Under the pieces are notes generated by a model. That model saw nothing but the letters and a program-made list of their open reading frames with translations, ran no database searches and was not told the DNA's origin. Both the position numbers and the translations under genes were made by a program. Source: an uncultured Winogradskyella sp. (lineage in GTDB: Bacteria; Bacteroidota; Bacteroidia; Flavobacteriales; Flavobacteriaceae). Taken from it: a stretch of 64,000 nt of DNA. Location of the stretch: the NCBI RefSeq assembly GCF_937958655.1, contig NZ_CALGNH010000032.1:1-64000 (forward strand), in the 5' to 3' direction. Positions 38,474 to 47,098 of this stretch are shown here, one piece after another (position 1 is the first letter of the stretch; each line of letters starts with the position of its first letter).

Positions 38474-38481
38474 TAAATTTG
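38474..38481 (+). promoter_or_regulatory. Minus-7 box for superoxide dismutase
   Basis: TAAATTTG matches TAnnTTTG, 38 bases before the ATG. The nearest upstream TTG (38459-38461) is only 12 bases away, so the -33 element is unclear. Confidence 0.4.
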
Positions 38482-38519
38482 TTATAATTAAATTACTAAC
38501 ACTAAAAAACATACGTATT

Positions 38520-39128
38520 ATGGCTTTTGAATTACCACAATTAAAATATGCATATGATGCATTAGAACCACACATTGATGCGCGCACAATGGAAATCCAC
38601 CATTCTAAGCATCATAATGGATATACAACAAAATTAAATGCGGCTATTGAAGGAACCGATTTAGAAGGAAAATCTATCGAAGCGATTTTAAGTAATTTAG
38701 ATATGAATAACTCTGGAGTTAGAAATAATGGTGGCGGTTTTTACAATCACTCATTATTTTGGGAAGTAATGAACCCGGAAGATAGAGGTTATCTTTCAGG
38801 GGATTTAAAAGATGCTATCGATGAAGAATTTGGATCTAAAGAGGCATTTATAGAAGCATTTTCTAAAGCTGCTGCAACTCAATTTGGTTCTGGTTGGGCA
38901 TGGTTATGTGTACATAAAGGTGGTAAAGTAGAGGTTTGTTCAACTCCTAATCAAGATAATCCACTAATGCCAGGCGTTAGTTGTGGTGGCACACCGATAT
39001 TAGGTTTAGACGTATGGGAGCATGCATATTACTTAAATTACCAGAATAAAAGACCAGACTATATCGATGCTTTCTTTAATGTAATTAACTGGAATGAGGT
39101 TGAGCGTCGTTACGCTGAGGCAAAGTAG
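38520..39128 (+). CDS. Superoxide dismutase, Fe/Mn family
   Basis: A 202-residue cytosolic enzyme that dismutates superoxide. Metal ligands are H27 ([12 protein letters not shown]), a His in FYNHSLFW, and Asp and His in [11 protein letters not shown]. The segment NQDNPLMPG carries the Gln that is typical of the manganese form, so Mn is favoured, though cambialistic use is possible. Length is normal. It is monocistronic, with a box upstream and a terminator at 39152. Confidence 0.96.
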   Translation: MAFELPQLKYAYDALEPHIDARTMEIHHSKHHNGYTTKLNAAIEGTDLEGKSIEAILSNLDMNNSGVRNNGGGFYNHSLFWEVMNPEDRGYLSGDLKDAIDEEFGSKEAFIEAFSKAAATQFGSGWAWLCVHKGGKVEVCSTPNQDNPLMPGVSCGGTPILGLDVWEHAYYLNYQNKRPDYIDAFFNVINWNEVERRYAEAK

Positions 39129-39151
39129 TTCTGCATTTTAAATAAACTTTG

Positions 39152-39181
39152 AAGCTCAAGTAAAATTACTTGAGCTTTTTT
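39152..39181 (+). terminator. Terminator after superoxide dismutase
   Basis: AAGCTCAAGTAA pairs perfectly with TTACTTGAGCTT across a 2-base centre (the innermost pairs open to form the loop), followed by seven T. Confidence 0.85.
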
Positions 39182-39250
39182 TGTTGAAAATTGAAGTTAA
39201 GATTGTAGGAAAGAACTCTTTATTATACTTATGAATCGAAATTACAAGAT

Positions 39251-39266
39251 ACCTGCCTTTGCAGGT
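39251..39266. repeat. Small palindromic hairpin
   Basis: ACCTGC-CTTT-GCAGGT: a 6-bp perfect stem with a 4-nt loop. It resembles the tandem units at 151-207 and lies 9 bases beyond the 3' end of the first sRNA-like unit. Confidence 0.5.
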
Positions 39267-39274
39267 ATAAAATG

Positions 39275-39346
39275 AAAAAAGGTGAACAGAAGTTCACCTT
39301 TTTTGCCCCAAATCTACCATAAACTTAACCTACTTATGTTATGGTG
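39275..39346 (-). ncRNA. Candidate small RNA, copy A
   Basis: On the minus strand a TATATTTG box (39350-39357) is followed by CACCATAACATAAGTAGG and a body through TGGTAGATTTGGGGC, then a terminator with stem GGTGAAC/GTTCACC and flanking A and T runs (T run 39275-39280). The first part can fold as CCATAA/TTATGG. The 42-nt body is identical to copy B except for one base, while the flanks are unrelated. No reading frame of note. Expected transcript about 70 nt. It could match a known Bacteroidetes RNA family I cannot identify by eye. Confidence 0.55.
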
Positions 39347-39507
39347 AGTCAAATATAGGTTTACAATAATCTAACTTCTGTATTTATTGGATAAACGACC
39401 TATATATTAGTCTAAGCGTGGAAACTAGAACGAATCTCTAATATTAAGTAAAAAATTGAAAGTTTCTTTTACTAAACAACTTAAAGTATAACTTTAAGAG
39501 GGTGTAT

Positions 39508-39580
39508 AAAAAAAGGTGAACGATGTTCACCTTTTTTTGCCCCAAATCTACCATGAACTTAACCTACTTATGTTATGGTG
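39508..39580 (-). ncRNA. Candidate small RNA, copy B
   Basis: This second unit lies 233 bases from copy A and in the same orientation. It has TACATTAG (39584-39591, one mismatch from TAnnTTTG) exactly three bases before CACCATAACATAAG, the same spacing as copy A. The body has one substitution (TTCATGG for TTTATGG), and the terminator stem GGTGAAC/GTTCACC is kept while its loop differs (ATC against TTCT). It lies about 110 bases downstream of the purF stop on the same strand. Confidence 0.55.
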
Positions 39581-39692
39581 ATACTAATGTAACGCTATTT
39601 GTTAATAACTTATTACTTATCGGATGAAATACATTAAAATACGGTTAAATACAATATTTTTCGGATTAAATGCTTCTTAAAGGCTTATAAAT

Positions 39693-41591
39693 TTAATAAG
39701 CCCGCTCCTTGTTTCCTTCGTAGAAATTAATAAAGGCTCTGTTTACTACTCTATTTCCTCCATTTGTTGGATAATTTCCGGTAAAGTACCAGTCCCCTAA
39801 ATTTTTAGGGCATGCTTTATGAAGGTTTTCTACCGGTTGAAAAATAATTTTAACTTCTGCATTAACATCTTTAGCACTTAAGAGTTTAGATATCTTATCT
39901 GAAATTTGTTCATCAGAAAAATTATCGTAAATCTCTTTTACGTAATTAACAACGTTTGCATCGTCTAAATTAACCTGTTTTAAACATTTATTATAAACGT
40001 CCTCAACAATATGGTATTGATTATTGTCTTTTAGCAATGCCAAAGCTGCTCTAAAGGCTACTAAACTTTCAAGATTTGCCATATCAATGCCATAACAATC
40101 TGGATACCGAATTTGAGGAGCAGAAGATACCACTACGATTTTTTTAGGACCCAAACGATCCATCATTTTTATAATACTTTTTTTAAGTGTAGTACCTCGC
40201 ACAATACTATCGTCAATTATTACCAAGTTATCTGTTGGTTTTATGACACCATAAGTAACATCATATACATGCGCCACTAAATCATCTCTACTACTATCTT
40301 CTGTAATAAAGGTTCTTAGCTTAACATCTTTTATTGCTATTTTTTCTATTCGAGGTCTTTCAGATAATATCTCTGTTACTTTAGCTGCGGATAGTTTTCC
40401 ACCTCCATTTAAAATAGACTTTGTCTTTTTTGTGTTAAGGTGCTCTTCAACAGTATCTATCATTCCAAAGAATGAGGTTTCTGCCGTGTTAGGTATGAAT
40501 GAAAATACTGTATTCTCTGTATCATTATTTATAGCCTCAAGAACTTTAGGCATTAATAATCTTCCTAGCTCTTTGCGCTCTTCATAAATTTCGGCATCAC
40601 TACCTCGAGAAAAATAAATACGCTCAAAGGAACACGCTTTTCGTTCTAAAGGTTCTAGAATTTTTTTAATTTTTGTAGCACCAGACTTTTTAGTAATAAT
40701 AGCATGGCCAGGTTCTAGCTCCTTAACATCCTCAAAAGGTACATTAAACACAGTCTGTATTACGGGACGCTCAGAGGCAACCACCACAATTTCATCATCT
40801 TTATAATAATATGTTGGTCTTATACCTGCCGGATCTCTAAGTACAAAAGAATCTCCATGCCCTAGCAAACCAGCCATAGCATAACCACCATCCCAATTTT
40901 TTGCGGCACGTTTTAATATTTTTCCAACTTTAAGCCGTTCAGCAATAAGAGGTGATGATTCGTTTTTATTATAGCCTTCTTTTTTTAGATCTCTATATAT
41001 TTTTGAAACAGCATCATCTAAAAAATGACCAATCTTTTCCATTATTGTTATGGTATCTGTGTATTCTTTTGGGTGTTGACCTAACTCAATAAGGTTACCG
41101 AAAAGCTCTTTAACATTGGTCATGTTAAAGTTACCAGCCATAATTAAGTTTCTGTGTTGCCAATTATTTTGTCTTAAAAAAGGATGAACACTTTCTACAC
41201 TATTTTTACCAAAAGTACCATAACGCACGTGCCCAAGTAAAACTTCACCTATATAAGGAATATTCTTTTTTTGAGCAGTAACATCGTTGTTGTATTCTGG
41301 GTGAGCTGTTAATTCTTTATTGATGCGTTCGTTAATTTGTCCAAAAATATCTTGGATGGGTTGTTGCGCAACAGAACGCACTCTACTAATGTAACGTTCT
41401 CCTGGTTTAGTATCTAATTTTATACTTGCAAAACCAGCACCATCTTGGCCTCGGTTGTGCTGCTTTTCCATCATTAAATACATTTTATTTACACCATAAA
41501 ATGCACTACCATATTTTTTTTTGTAATAATCTAATGGTTTTAATAGTCTAATAAGTGCTATACCACACTCATGTTTTAAAGCATCACTCAT
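39693..41591 (-). CDS. purF: Amidophosphoribosyltransferase, long form
   Basis: A 632-residue enzyme for the first committed step of purine synthesis (PRPP plus glutamine to phosphoribosylamine). The nucleophile is Cys9 in HECGIALIRL after a short propeptide, and the glutaminase domain continues with HNRGQDGAGF and GHVRYGTFG. The PRPP-binding loop is VIIDDSIVRGTT (about 455-467). It is longer than E. coli PurF (505), as in the second Bacteroidetes PurF type, with a C-terminal extension. PurN is nearby on the same strand. A terminator-like hairpin stands directly before its start codon. Confidence 0.93.
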   Translation of the reverse strand: MSDALKHECGIALIRLLKPLDYYKKKYGSAFYGVNKMYLMMEKQHNRGQDGAGFASIKLDTKPGERYISRVRSVAQQPIQDIFGQINERINKELTAHPEYNNDVTAQKKNIPYIGEVLLGHVRYGTFGKNSVESVHPFLRQNNWQHRNLIMAGNFNMTNVKELFGNLIELGQHPKEYTDTITIMEKIGHFLDDAVSKIYRDLKKEGYNKNESSPLIAERLKVGKILKRAAKNWDGGYAMAGLLGHGDSFVLRDPAGIRPTYYYKDDEIVVVASERPVIQTVFNVPFEDVKELEPGHAIITKKSGATKIKKILEPLERKACSFERIYFSRGSDAEIYEERKELGRLLMPKVLEAINNDTENTVFSFIPNTAETSFFGMIDTVEEHLNTKKTKSILNGGGKLSAAKVTEILSERPRIEKIAIKDVKLRTFITEDSSRDDLVAHVYDVTYGVIKPTDNLVIIDDSIVRGTTLKKSIIKMMDRLGPKKIVVVSSAPQIRYPDCYGIDMANLESLVAFRAALALLKDNNQYHIVEDVYNKCLKQVNLDDANVVNYVKEIYDNFSDEQISDKISKLLSAKDVNAEVKIIFQPVENLHKACPKNLGDWYFTGNYPTNGGNRVVNRAFINFYEGNKERAY

Positions 41592-41601
41592 ATTATGTAA
41601 T

Positions 41602-41631
41602 AAAAAAACGCGCTTGGTTTTAAAGCGCGTT
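41602..41631 (-). terminator. Terminator-like hairpin between pfkB and purF
   Basis: AACGCGCTT and AAGCGCGTT form a 9-bp stem, with seven T at its 3' end on the minus strand, ending 10 bases before the purF ATG. It either ends the PfkB transcript or works as an attenuator for purF. Confidence 0.8.
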
Positions 41632-41636
41632 GGTTT

Positions 41637-42563
41637 TTAGGTTAATTCTATATCAAATTGTGTTAGACTCTTAAATTGACCTAAGCGTTTATGTATTTCT
41701 GTTACTGTTAGGTTTTGCATACGTTCTGTTCCAAATTTCTCAACACAGAAAGAGGCTAACGTAGAACCATATATAACGGCAGTTTTCATGTTTTCAAAAG
41801 AAAAGTTTCCTGTTTTAGCTAAATAACCTGTAAAACCACCAGCAAATGTATCGCCAGCACCAGTGGGATCAAATACTTCTTCTAGAGGTAAAGCAGGTGC
41901 ATAGAAAACATTATCATTATAAAACAACAATGCACCATGTTCTCCTTTTTTAATTACCACATATTTAGGACCCATTTCCTGAATTTTTTTGGCAGCTACT
42001 AGCAAAGCATATTCTCCTGTTAATTGCCTAGCTTCTTCGTCATTTATTGTAATGACATCTATATGCTTTATAGTATGATGTAAATCTTCGAGTGCACAAT
42101 CCATCCAAAAATTCATGGTATCCAAAACAACTAGTTTTGGTTTGGTGCTCATCTGATTAAGAACACTCATTTGTACAGCAGGATGTAAATTACCCAGCAT
42201 TACAACTTCAGCATCTTTATAGTTTTCTGGAACAACAGGATTAAAATGTTCTAATACATTAAGCTCTGTTACTAAGGTATCTCTAGAATTCATGTCATTA
42301 TGATATTTACCACTCCAGAAAAAGGTTTTACCTTCTTTTACAATTTCAATACCAGAAACGTCAATATTTTTATTAGACATTAAGTCTAAATATTCTTGCG
42401 GAAAATCACCACCAACAACAGATACAACTGTTGCATCTACATTAAAATTTGAAGCTGCTAAGCCTATAAAAGTACCAGCTCCTCCAAGAATTTTGTCGGT
42501 TTTACCAAATGGTGTTTCAATAGCATCAAAAGCTACAGTACCGACAATTACTAGTTTACTCAT
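41637..42563 (-). CDS. PfkB-family carbohydrate/nucleoside kinase
   Basis: A 308-residue ribokinase-fold kinase. N-terminal VGTVAFDAIETPFG and GGAGTFIGLAA form the substrate site, and DPTGAGDTFAGGFTGYL (about 232-248) is the family signature with the catalytic Asp and anion hole. The substrate is uncertain; being upstream of purF makes a nucleoside such as adenosine or a ribose derivative possible. Full length, preceded by a TATATTTG box at 42587. Confidence 0.88.
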   Translation of the reverse strand: MSKLVIVGTVAFDAIETPFGKTDKILGGAGTFIGLAASNFNVDATVVSVVGGDFPQEYLDLMSNKNIDVSGIEIVKEGKTFFWSGKYHNDMNSRDTLVTELNVLEHFNPVVPENYKDAEVVMLGNLHPAVQMSVLNQMSTKPKLVVLDTMNFWMDCALEDLHHTIKHIDVITINDEEARQLTGEYALLVAAKKIQEMGPKYVVIKKGEHGALLFYNDNVFYAPALPLEEVFDPTGAGDTFAGGFTGYLAKTGNFSFENMKTAVIYGSTLASFCVEKFGTERMQNLTVTEIHKRLGQFKSLTQFDIELT

Positions 42564-42586
42564 TAAAGTAAGTTTAAATTAGGGTA

Positions 42587-42594
42587 CAAATATA
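42587..42594 (-). promoter_or_regulatory. Minus-7 box for the PfkB kinase
   Basis: TATATTTG on the minus strand, about 24 bases before the ATG; no clear -33 TTG. Confidence 0.4.
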
Positions 42595-42618
42595 AGGTGA
42601 TTAATGGTAATCTCCATT

Positions 42619-43239
42619 TTATTTTTTTGAAACAAAAGCCTCCGTTTTATCTAGAGTTTTTCGTAGATGAGAAAATGTTTTAAACGGCCCTTTTATTAAT
42701 AATAAATTAATTATAAATGGTGGTAATGAACCTTCAGGGTTAACGAATAATTGTTGCGTTACTTTAGTTTTTCCATTAATTTCTTCTAATAGCCAATGGC
42801 CCTGTAAATCTTTTATTCTAATCGTTTGATCTTTTTTAGGTAGCGCATCTGGCAAACCTTCTAAGACCAGTTTTATTTTATGTTCCGAAAGTCTATGAAC
42901 AGTAAGAAGGGTAATTAAATCCCTATTCTTTATTGGCCAGGGTAGCGCTTTATAAACGTAAAATGTATGCTGATTATTTGAAACTTTATCGACATAGTAA
43001 CTTACTCCTGGTTGGTAAGATTTATTATAGCTTGGTGCGGTAAGAAGCTCGTCTAAAATTGCTTCAATTGAATTATTGATGATTGTTTCTGCTTTATATT
43101 CATCTAATGCTTTTTTCGGAAGTGCTCTTGTCAATATTTTAATATTATTCTCATATTTTCTAAGTTTCCAGTCATCTTTTTGGGAGAAAATAGGTAAAGA
43201 AAATAATATTACAAACAGACAGATAAATCTTTTACACAT
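42619..43239 (-). CDS. Exported START-domain lipid-binding-like protein
   Basis: A 206-residue protein with a signal peptide (CLFVILFSLPIFSQ, about 1-20) and a START/Bet v1-like domain. Typical START pattern elements: VKI-type ILTRALPKKALDEYKAE, YYVDKVSNNQHTFYVYKALPWPIKNRD (read in two parts) and VTQQLFVNPEGSLPPFIINLLL with a C-terminal helix. The domain forms a hydrophobic cavity for lipids or sterol-like ligands. Ligand unknown; location is periplasmic if the signal is used. Confidence 0.8.
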   Translation of the reverse strand: MCKRFICLFVILFSLPIFSQKDDWKLRKYENNIKILTRALPKKALDEYKAETIINNSIEAILDELLTAPSYNKSYQPGVSYYVDKVSNNQHTFYVYKALPWPIKNRDLITLLTVHRLSEHKIKLVLEGLPDALPKKDQTIRIKDLQGHWLLEEINGKTKVTQQLFVNPEGSLPPFIINLLLIKGPFKTFSHLRKTLDKTEAFVSKK

Positions 43240-43302
43240 AACGGCAACTTACTTTAAAGCCATATTAGTTGTAATAAAGTTTGTTCCATTACAAAAATGA
43301 TA

Positions 43303-43944
43303 TTATTTTCTTCCAAAATCTGCAGGAATTTCTCCCCAAGCTTTGGTTTCCCATTTTACTATGGTTGTTTCATATTTATTGGTGTTTAACCATTTTAAGG
43401 CTCTATCTACTAACTCAAACAAATCTTTATTTTTTTCGTTTCGCTTTAGTTTAGAGTTGCATGTTTTTTTTCGAACCCAGCTCATGGCTGTTTTAGAATC
43501 TGTATAAAGTATTCTATTGCTATTATGTTGTTTCAAAAATGCTAAACCGTGCACAATAGCCAAAAACTCACCTATATTATTTGTACCCTCTTTAAAAGGC
43601 CCTTGTATAAAAAGTTGTTTTTTAGTTTTGGTGTCTACACCTCTATATTCCATTTTACCAGGATTACCGCTAGATGCTGCGTCTACGGCAATAGAATTAA
43701 AATTAGGTAACCCTATTTTTTTCAACTGCTCGCTAGTCAGTTGGCTCTTAAAAATTTTAGACTTTCCTATATATGCCTTAGCCCCTTCTTTGTAGGCTTT
43801 CTTAGCAGCATTAAACGTTAAGAATGATTTGTACTGAGCGCCTTTAAAATCTTTTATTTGTGCTTTGCAGTCCTCCCAAGATTCAAAAACTCCTGTTTTT
43901 AGTCCTTTCCAAACAACGTAATATTTCTTCTTCTTTTTTGACAT
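43303..43944 (-). CDS. Ribonuclease H family protein with viroplasmin domain
   Basis: A 213-residue RNase HI-like protein (start MSKKKKKYYVVW; an ATG 9 bases upstream is possible). The N-terminal caulimovirus viroplasmin/HBD domain (YYVVWKGLKTGVFESWEDC) binds RNA/DNA hybrids. The RNase H domain starts near 85: the active-site acids fit D in AVDAASSGNPG, E in NNIGEFLAIVHGL, D in LYTDSKTA and D in PADFGRK. It removes RNA from RNA-DNA hybrids. It lies between the START gene and purN. Confidence 0.92.
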   Translation of the reverse strand: MSKKKKKYYVVWKGLKTGVFESWEDCKAQIKDFKGAQYKSFLTFNAAKKAYKEGAKAYIGKSKIFKSQLTSEQLKKIGLPNFNSIAVDAASSGNPGKMEYRGVDTKTKKQLFIQGPFKEGTNNIGEFLAIVHGLAFLKQHNSNRILYTDSKTAMSWVRKKTCNSKLKRNEKNKDLFELVDRALKWLNTNKYETTIVKWETKAWGEIPADFGRK

Positions 43945-43979
43945 ATGTGTCATCTTAAACTTGTTTCAGGATCTTTAGT

Positions 43980-44549
43980 TTAGTTGTTAAGAAGGAGTTT
44001 CTCAACTACCTTGGGAAAATGCTCCATCTCCAACTCATGAATCTTGGCAGCCACATCTTCAGCAGAATCAGAAGCTAAAACCTTGCACTTTGCCTGAAAA
44101 ATAATAGCACCCTCGTCATAATTTTCATTAACAAAATGGATTGTAATACCAGTTTTCTCTTCTTTATTGGCGACAACAGCTTTATGAACATGCATACCAT
44201 ACATACCTTTACCTCCATAGTTAGGTAAAAGTGCAGGATGAATATTTATGACCTTATTTACAAATTCTTTTAAAATAAATTCGGGGAATTTCCAGAGGAA
44301 ACCTGCCAAAACAATTAAATCTGGTTTTGAAGCTCTAAGAACATTAAGAACATCATCAGATTTGGAAAATGCAATTCTATTGAATGATAATGCGCTTATT
44401 TTCAAACTCTTGCAGCGATGTAGTACTTTGGCATGAGGATTGTTAGTTAGTACCTGAATAACAGACGCATTATCGCTGTTGTGAAAAAACTTAATTAAAT
44501 TTTCAGCATTAGATCCACTTCCGGACGCAAAAATTACAATACGTTTCAT
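43980..44549 (-). CDS. purN: Phosphoribosylglycinamide formyltransferase
   Basis: A 189-residue folate-dependent enzyme for the third step of purine synthesis (GAR to FGAR with 10-formyl-THF). IVIFASGSGSNAENLIKFF (4-22) binds the substrate phosphate. NIHPALLPNYGGKGMYG supplies catalytic Asn and His, and NYDEGAIIFQ the catalytic Asp. Length is typical. A TTG-N17-TATTTTTG promoter lies upstream; the gene is divergent from acpP. Confidence 0.96.
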   Translation of the reverse strand: MKRIVIFASGSGSNAENLIKFFHNSDNASVIQVLTNNPHAKVLHRCKSLKISALSFNRIAFSKSDDVLNVLRASKPDLIVLAGFLWKFPEFILKEFVNKVINIHPALLPNYGGKGMYGMHVHKAVVANKEEKTGITIHFVNENYDEGAIIFQAKCKVLASDSAEDVAAKIHELEMEHFPKVVEKLLLNN

Positions 44550-44615
44550 TTACAGGTATATTGATTTATTATTCAAAACAAAAAAAAGAATAATAATTTA
44601 CAATTAGACGCAAAA

Positions 44616-44643
44616 CAAAAATACTTCTATCGATTTTTTGCAA
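44616..44643 (-). promoter_or_regulatory. Promoter for purN
   Basis: Minus-strand TTG (44641-44643), 17 bases, then TATTTTTG (44616-44623). Leader about 60 nt. Confidence 0.5.
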
Positions 44644-44691
44644 TTAAAGGCACATTTTATCGGTAAAGGTGATTTTTAAAATAAAGTTTTT

Positions 44692-44699
44692 TATTTTTG
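44692..44699 (+). promoter_or_regulatory. Minus-7 box for acpP-fabF-rnc
   Basis: TATTTTTG matches TAnnTTTG, 31 bases before acpP. No clear -33 TTG at the usual spacing. Confidence 0.45.
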
Positions 44700-44730
44700 C
44701 GGTCTAATTAAAACTTAAAATTAAAAGATT

Positions 44731-44964
44731 ATGTCAGACATTGCATCAAGAGTAAAAGCGATTATCGTAGACAAATTAGGTGTTGATGAAAACGAAGTTG
44801 TAACTGAAGCGAGCTTCACTAACGACTTAGGTGCAGATTCATTAGATACTGTAGAATTAATAATGGAATTTGAAAAAGAATTTGATATTCAAATCCCAGA
44901 CGATCAAGCTGAAAATATTGCAACAGTTGGTCAAGCTATTTCTTATATAGAAGAAGCTAAATAA
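44731..44964 (+). CDS. acpP: Acyl carrier protein
   Basis: A 77-residue acidic protein carrying fatty-acid intermediates. The phosphopantetheine attachment site is Ser37 in [16 protein letters not shown]. Helix-forming start [16 protein letters not shown] and end AISYIEEAK are standard. It is 12 bases before fabF and forms the acpP-fabF-rnc cluster typical of Bacteroidetes. Confidence 0.98.
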   Translation: MSDIASRVKAIIVDKLGVDENEVVTEASFTNDLGADSLDTVELIMEFEKEFDIQIPDDQAENIATVGQAISYIEEAK

Positions 44965-44976
44965 GAACTTTATTTT

Positions 44977-46227
44977 ATGGAATTAAAGCGAGTTGTAGTT
45001 ACTGGTTTAGGAGCACTTACACCAATAGGCAATACCAAAGAAGAATATTGGGATGGGCTAGTTAATGGTAAAAGTGGTGCTGCGCCAATCACATATTTTG
45101 ATGCTGAAAAGTTCAAAACACAGTTTGCTTGTGAAGTAAAAAACTTTGAAGTTACTGACTTTATTGATAGAAAGTTAGCACGTCAAATGGACAAGTTTTC
45201 GCAGTATGCTATGGTAGCTTCAGATGAAGCTATAGCGGACTCAAAATTAGACCTAGACGCTCTAAATAAATTGAGAGTTGGAGTAATTTGGGGTGCTGGT
45301 ATTGGCGGTTTGGAGACATTTCAAGACGAAGTGTTAAACTATGCTGCTGGTGACGGTACACCAAGATTTAATCCACGATTCATTCCAAAAATGATTGCTG
45401 ATATAGCTCCAGGAAACATATCTATAAAATATGGTTTCATGGGACCAAACTACACAACAGTTTCTGCATGTGCCTCTTCTGCTAATTCAATGATTGATGC
45501 TTTAAACACTATACGTTTAGGGCATTGTGATGTTGTTATTACTGGTGGAAGTGAAGCCGCAGTTACCATTGCTGGTATGGGAGGTTTTAATGCAATGCAT
45601 GCTATGAGTACAAGAAATGATAGTCCTCAAACAGCATCTAGACCTTTTGATGCAAACCGCGATGGTTTTGTATTAGGTGAAGGTGCAGGTTCTATTGTTT
45701 TAGAAGAGTATGAGCACGCAAAAGCTAGAGGCGCTAAAATTTACGCAGAAGTTGTAGGTGGAGGTCTATCATCTGACGCATATCACATGACAGCACCACA
45801 CCCTGATGGTATTGGCGTTGTTGCGGTAATGAAAAATTGTTTAGAAAATGCTGGTTTAAATCCAGAAGATGTAGATTATATTAATACACACGGCACATCT
45901 ACACCATTAGGAGATGTTGCAGAATTAAAAGCTATATCTGAAGTATTTGGCAGCCATGCTAAAAATTTAAATATTAATTCTACAAAATCTATGACAGGTC
46001 ACTTGTTGGGTGCTGCCGGAGCTATTGAGGCTATTGCTTCAATTATGGCAATGCAACATGGTATTATACCACCAACAATAAACCACGAAACGGTTGATGA
46101 AAACATTGATCCAGAATTAAATTTAACACTCAATAAAGCTCAGAAACGAGATATTAAAGTCGCAATGAGTAATACATTTGGATTTGGCGGACACAACGCT
46201 TGTGTATTATTTAAAAAATTAGATTAA
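44977..46227 (+). CDS. fabF: Beta-ketoacyl-[ACP] synthase II
   Basis: A 416-residue condensing enzyme that extends acyl-ACP by two carbons. The active-site Cys is in TTVSACASSANSM (about residue 165), with the two His residues in NTHGTSTPLGD and STKSMTGHLLGAAGAIE. N-terminal VVVTGLGALTPIG is standard. It works with acpP directly upstream. Only 7 bases separate it from rnc. Confidence 0.98.
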   Translation: MELKRVVVTGLGALTPIGNTKEEYWDGLVNGKSGAAPITYFDAEKFKTQFACEVKNFEVTDFIDRKLARQMDKFSQYAMVASDEAIADSKLDLDALNKLRVGVIWGAGIGGLETFQDEVLNYAAGDGTPRFNPRFIPKMIADIAPGNISIKYGFMGPNYTTVSACASSANSMIDALNTIRLGHCDVVITGGSEAAVTIAGMGGFNAMHAMSTRNDSPQTASRPFDANRDGFVLGEGAGSIVLEEYEHAKARGAKIYAEVVGGGLSSDAYHMTAPHPDGIGVVAVMKNCLENAGLNPEDVDYINTHGTSTPLGDVAELKAISEVFGSHAKNLNINSTKSMTGHLLGAAGAIEAIASIMAMQHGIIPPTINHETVDENIDPELNLTLNKAQKRDIKVAMSNTFGFGGHNACVLFKKLD

Positions 46228-46231
46228 ATCC

Positions 46232-46248
46232 CGAATGAATTTCATTCG
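46232..46248 (+). promoter_or_regulatory. Hairpin enclosing the rnc start codon
   Basis: CGAATGAA and TTCATTCG are complementary around a single T; in RNA this gives seven pairs and a 3-nt loop. The rnc ATG (46235-46237) lies in the left arm and would be paired. Confidence 0.5.
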
Positions 46249-46978
46249 TAACATATTAAAAAATTCCCGTTCTCAAGAAGACGGGAATTTTTTTTTAATA
46301 CTAAAAGATATTCTTGGTTACAAGCCTAAACACGAGACACTTTATATTAAAGCATTTACCCATAGATCTATGAATATAAAGGACAAAAAGGGTAATCCTA
46401 TTAATTATGAACGTTTAGAGTTTGTTGGTGATGCTATGATAAGTTCGGTTATTGCAGCCTACCTCTATGAGCAAGTTCCGCATGGTGATGAAGGTTATTT
46501 AACAAAAATGCGTTCTAAAGTAGTGAGTAGAGAGCATCTTAATGACCTTGGTAAAGATTTGAAACTCATAGATTTAGTAAAAAGTAGAATTCCTAAATCT
46601 AATTTCGGTAATAATATTCATGGCAATTTATTTGAAGCTTTAGTTGGAGCTATTTATTTAGATAAAGGCTATAAAGTTTGTGAAAAGTTTTTATTTGACC
46701 GCGTTATTAATCCACATGTAGATATTGAAACATTAGAAGGTAAAGTTATAAGCTATAAAAGCTTACTTATAGAATGGTGCCAAAAAGAAAAAAACACGTT
46801 TTCTTATAATGTCTATGAAGATACCGGAAAAGATGAATTAAAACACTTTTCAGTTAAGCTAAGTATTAACGATAAAGTTGTTGCAAAAGCCAGAGCTACC
46901 TCAAAGAAAAAAGCAGAAGAAAAAGCCTCTAAGCGTGCCTTTTTTGCCCTCCAAAACCAAATCAATAAACTCATTTAA
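46235..46978 (+). CDS. rnc: Ribonuclease III
   Basis: A 247-residue double-strand-specific endonuclease that matures rRNA and processes mRNA. ERLEFVGDAMIS (59-70) is the signature; the second acidic cluster is in FEALVGAIYLDKGY (about 138-151). A double-stranded-RNA-binding domain follows (about 180-247, KARATSKKKAEEKASKRAF). The N-terminus (MNFIRNILKNSRSQEDGNFF) fits relatives, so the ATG at 46235 is kept even though it is in a hairpin and codons 8-20 form a terminator-like structure. Confidence 0.96.
   Translation: MNFIRNILKNSRSQEDGNFFLILKDILGYKPKHETLYIKAFTHRSMNIKDKKGNPINYERLEFVGDAMISSVIAAYLYEQVPHGDEGYLTKMRSKVVSREHLNDLGKDLKLIDLVKSRIPKSNFGNNIHGNLFEALVGAIYLDKGYKVCEKFLFDRVINPHVDIETLEGKVISYKSLLIEWCQKEKNTFSYNVYEDTGKDELKHFSVKLSINDKVVAKARATSKKKAEEKASKRAFFALQNQINKLI
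46258..46296 (+). terminator. Terminator-like hairpin inside the rnc 5' coding region
   Basis: AAAAATTCCCGT (46259-46270) pairs with ACGGGAATTTTT (46281-46292) around a 10-nt loop, followed by further T. It lies 10-20 codons into rnc, so it would have to be conditional: either attenuation of rnc or partial termination after fabF. Confidence 0.55.
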
Positions 46979-47098
46979 TTAGTTGTATTTTTCTTAGACA
47001 CTATAACGTTTTCGTTGGTTTTATAGGGTAAGAATACTACTTAGTAGATAATTCTATCCTATTTATACTCTATATTTACGTTTTAAAGTTATAAGTAT

